A stretch of 64,000 nt of DNA from Eutrigla gurnardus (taxonomy: Eukaryota; Chordata; Actinopteri; Perciformes; Triglidae): positions 14,758,744 to 14,822,743 of the forward strand of contig OY741280.1 in NCBI GenBank assembly GCA_963514095.1, read 5' to 3'. This document shows positions 62,290-64,000 of the stretch, one piece after another; positions within the stretch are counted from its first letter, which is position 1, and every line of letters begins with the position of its first letter. Both the position numbers and the translations under genes were made by a program. A model generated the notes under the pieces. That model saw only the letters and a program-made list of their open reading frames with translations. It was not told the DNA's origin and did not search any database.

Positions 62290-64000
62290 CTGAGCGGGAG
62301 ACGAAGTGAACAGAAGAGAAGATATTTAGTCTTGTGCGTTACAACATGATAAGACCTTGAAGACCGTGTGATGCAGATGTACACTCAGAAAAAGGGGTGA
62401 GATTTCTTTGGTGCATGTACTGCCCATACAAGTATAAAGAAGCATGTGTGCCGATTCTCTTTGAGAGGCTGTTATTGTTTCCACAATGAAGTGAAGGTTC
62501 TGTAAGAAGAAGAAGACATCATCTGCGTACTGGTAGATTTTAGGCTGTGTTTACTGAGTTGAATCCCTTTGACATCATCATCTTGACGAGCCATTATAGC
62601 AATGAAATGACCTTTGAATCCTTTCTGTCCTTGTTATAGAATCCTCCCAGACGCATGTGTTTGTAGTTTACCGGCTGAAAGCATGTGAGGATTGTTTCCA
62701 ATCTTGTGCTGCTGCTGTCTACTGTTAAGCATCTCACAGCAGGAATTTAAACTAACGGCAGGAACTCCCATAATGTTTGTAGGAGACAGATGCCTCAACC
62801 TTATACCCTGGAGTCAGCCGTAGATACTGTATTATAAATAGACTTCAACAGCTCAAGTCTAAAGTGATGCACTGTGCTCCCATTGGCTTAAAACAACTCG
62901 ACATATTCCAGCTCGATGAGCAGACGCACAAAGACTAAAAGAAAGAGTAATAGCTCCGAGGGATGAAATGTGGTCAACATCAGCTGAAGTTAATCCAGAG
63001 AGAGAGACTTTAGAAATCCTCGTCTTATAAACAACGTCCTCTCATGCTGAAGAGACGACCGAATCCATCTTCATATGTGCTCTAAAAGGATGTGACACTT
63101 TCAACAAAGTCGAGGACGTCACTTTGTGTGTTAAACACGGTGTATAATATTAATATGAACCATGTCAGTGTCTGCTGCTACGTGTTGAACGTGAGATATG
63201 CGTTGGTCTTGAAAGAGTCGCATACATTTGGTGAATGTGTCACATCCTGTTTAAGGGAGGGGAGGTGTTAAAATCCTCAACATGCTGATGCTCAAGCGGT
63301 TTAAGGTGAATGGAACTTTACAATAAGTTAAAATAGACCAAGAATTTGGAAGGAACTCTTGTTCGGCTTAATGGATGTGAATAAAATGGTGGAAAAAAAG
63401 ACAAAGCGGAAGCCACTTATAAAAACACATGTTGCAATGCGTCAGTAAATTTGTTCTGGAACCTTCAAGATGCAATGCTCAAATACATTCTACAGTAGTT
63501 TGAGAAAGCAATCACATTCTGGGCTTTCAGACTTATTACATAGACTTCATCAGCAGTAGGAGTTTGTTCAGTTGTCATGAAGGCAGATCTGTTGACATGT
63601 GACCTTAGAAATTAGTTTTGATTGTTTTTTAAAATGCCTAAGATTGTACTTTGATGCTCACACAGTGATAAAATATGTATGTCATCTTAGCTTCCTTGTT
63701 GGAGCTGCAAAAGTTCTCAGCTCTTACATTTAAGACAAAAATGGAAAGATTTATCATTTATAGTTTCTTCTCCTGTCTCAGTCAAGTTGTGTTGGCATGT
63801 TTTGGATATTCCTTTTTTAGTTAATTATTAGTAGCTTAACTTCCGTGTCAATGATGATGTTTGACTATAGTAAAATGAGTGCTACTTAATGTGGGGCATT
63901 AATCTCAAATACAGCTTGTAATAAGGTATTTCAACAAATTGTTATATCCCATAACATGTTGAGGTGGGTTGCAGGTGAACCATGGGCGGGTTGCCTACCA
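62290..64000. other. GPR20 upstream flank, nothing further supported
   Basis: AT-rich sequence with no convincing ORF or RNA gene on either strand. The GPR20 promoter and any non-coding first exon should lie here or just beyond the window, but I cannot place them. Confidence 0.5.

Noticed and set aside
62052..62384. N-terminal extension of GPR20 upstream of the ATG at 62258
   Set aside because: The frame is open, but a good splice acceptor at 62289-62290 interrupts it and the length from 62258 already fits the family.

Overview
The window is vertebrate nuclear DNA, most likely from a percomorph teleost. The evidence is split genes with GT-AG introns that are often only 80-300 bases long, a very high density of (CA)n/(TG)n microsatellites, and three recognisable vertebrate genes in a known neighbourhood. 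There is no bacterial, phage or plasmid content. The species cannot be named from the sequence alone.

Layout. (1) 1-2168: 5' flank with no exon I can support. (2) 2169-15081, plus strand: a 29-coding-exon DENND3 gene, 1264 codons when the exons are joined, with DENN domains, a PH-like domain and a C-terminal WD40 propeller. (3) 15082-19920: DENND3 3' UTR and intergenic DNA with a perfect 12-bp inverted repeat and a dispersed-repeat relic. (4) 19929-20148: a TATA-type promoter with a CArG box and a non-coding first exon, which I assign to SLC45A4, followed by a second small exon at 21481-21563. (5) 33209-53207, plus strand: SLC45A4, a 12-helix MFS transporter of 874 codons in 14 coding exons, with large introns upstream of and after its first coding exon. 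(6) 53208 to about 57610: a long SLC45A4 3' UTR with a (UG)n array, a strong GC hairpin and three Pumilio-type motifs. (7) 57611-60400: spacer with a 237-bp (TG)n array. (8) 60547-62258, minus strand: GPR20, an orphan class A GPCR of 383 codons, here in four coding exons. (9) 62290-64000: GPR20 upstream flank with nothing else I can support.

The genes are not an operon and share no pathway I can argue for. DENND3 is a Rab12 exchange factor linked to autophagy and endosome traffic, SLC45A4 is a proton-coupled solute transporter, and GPR20 is a Gi-type orphan receptor. What ties them together is synteny: the same three genes are neighbours on human 8q24.3. From memory, human SLC45A4 is transcribed opposite to DENND3, whereas here both are on the plus strand, which would imply a local inversion.

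I found no wholly new gene system. The most interesting signals concern gene expression: a DENND3 intron made almost entirely of (CA)31 and (TG)65, ending four bases before the acceptor of an exon that could be skipped in frame; an upstream AUG in the second SLC45A4 exon; and a repeat- and motif-rich SLC45A4 3' UTR. All coordinates, splice joins and reading frames were worked out by eye from the sequence.
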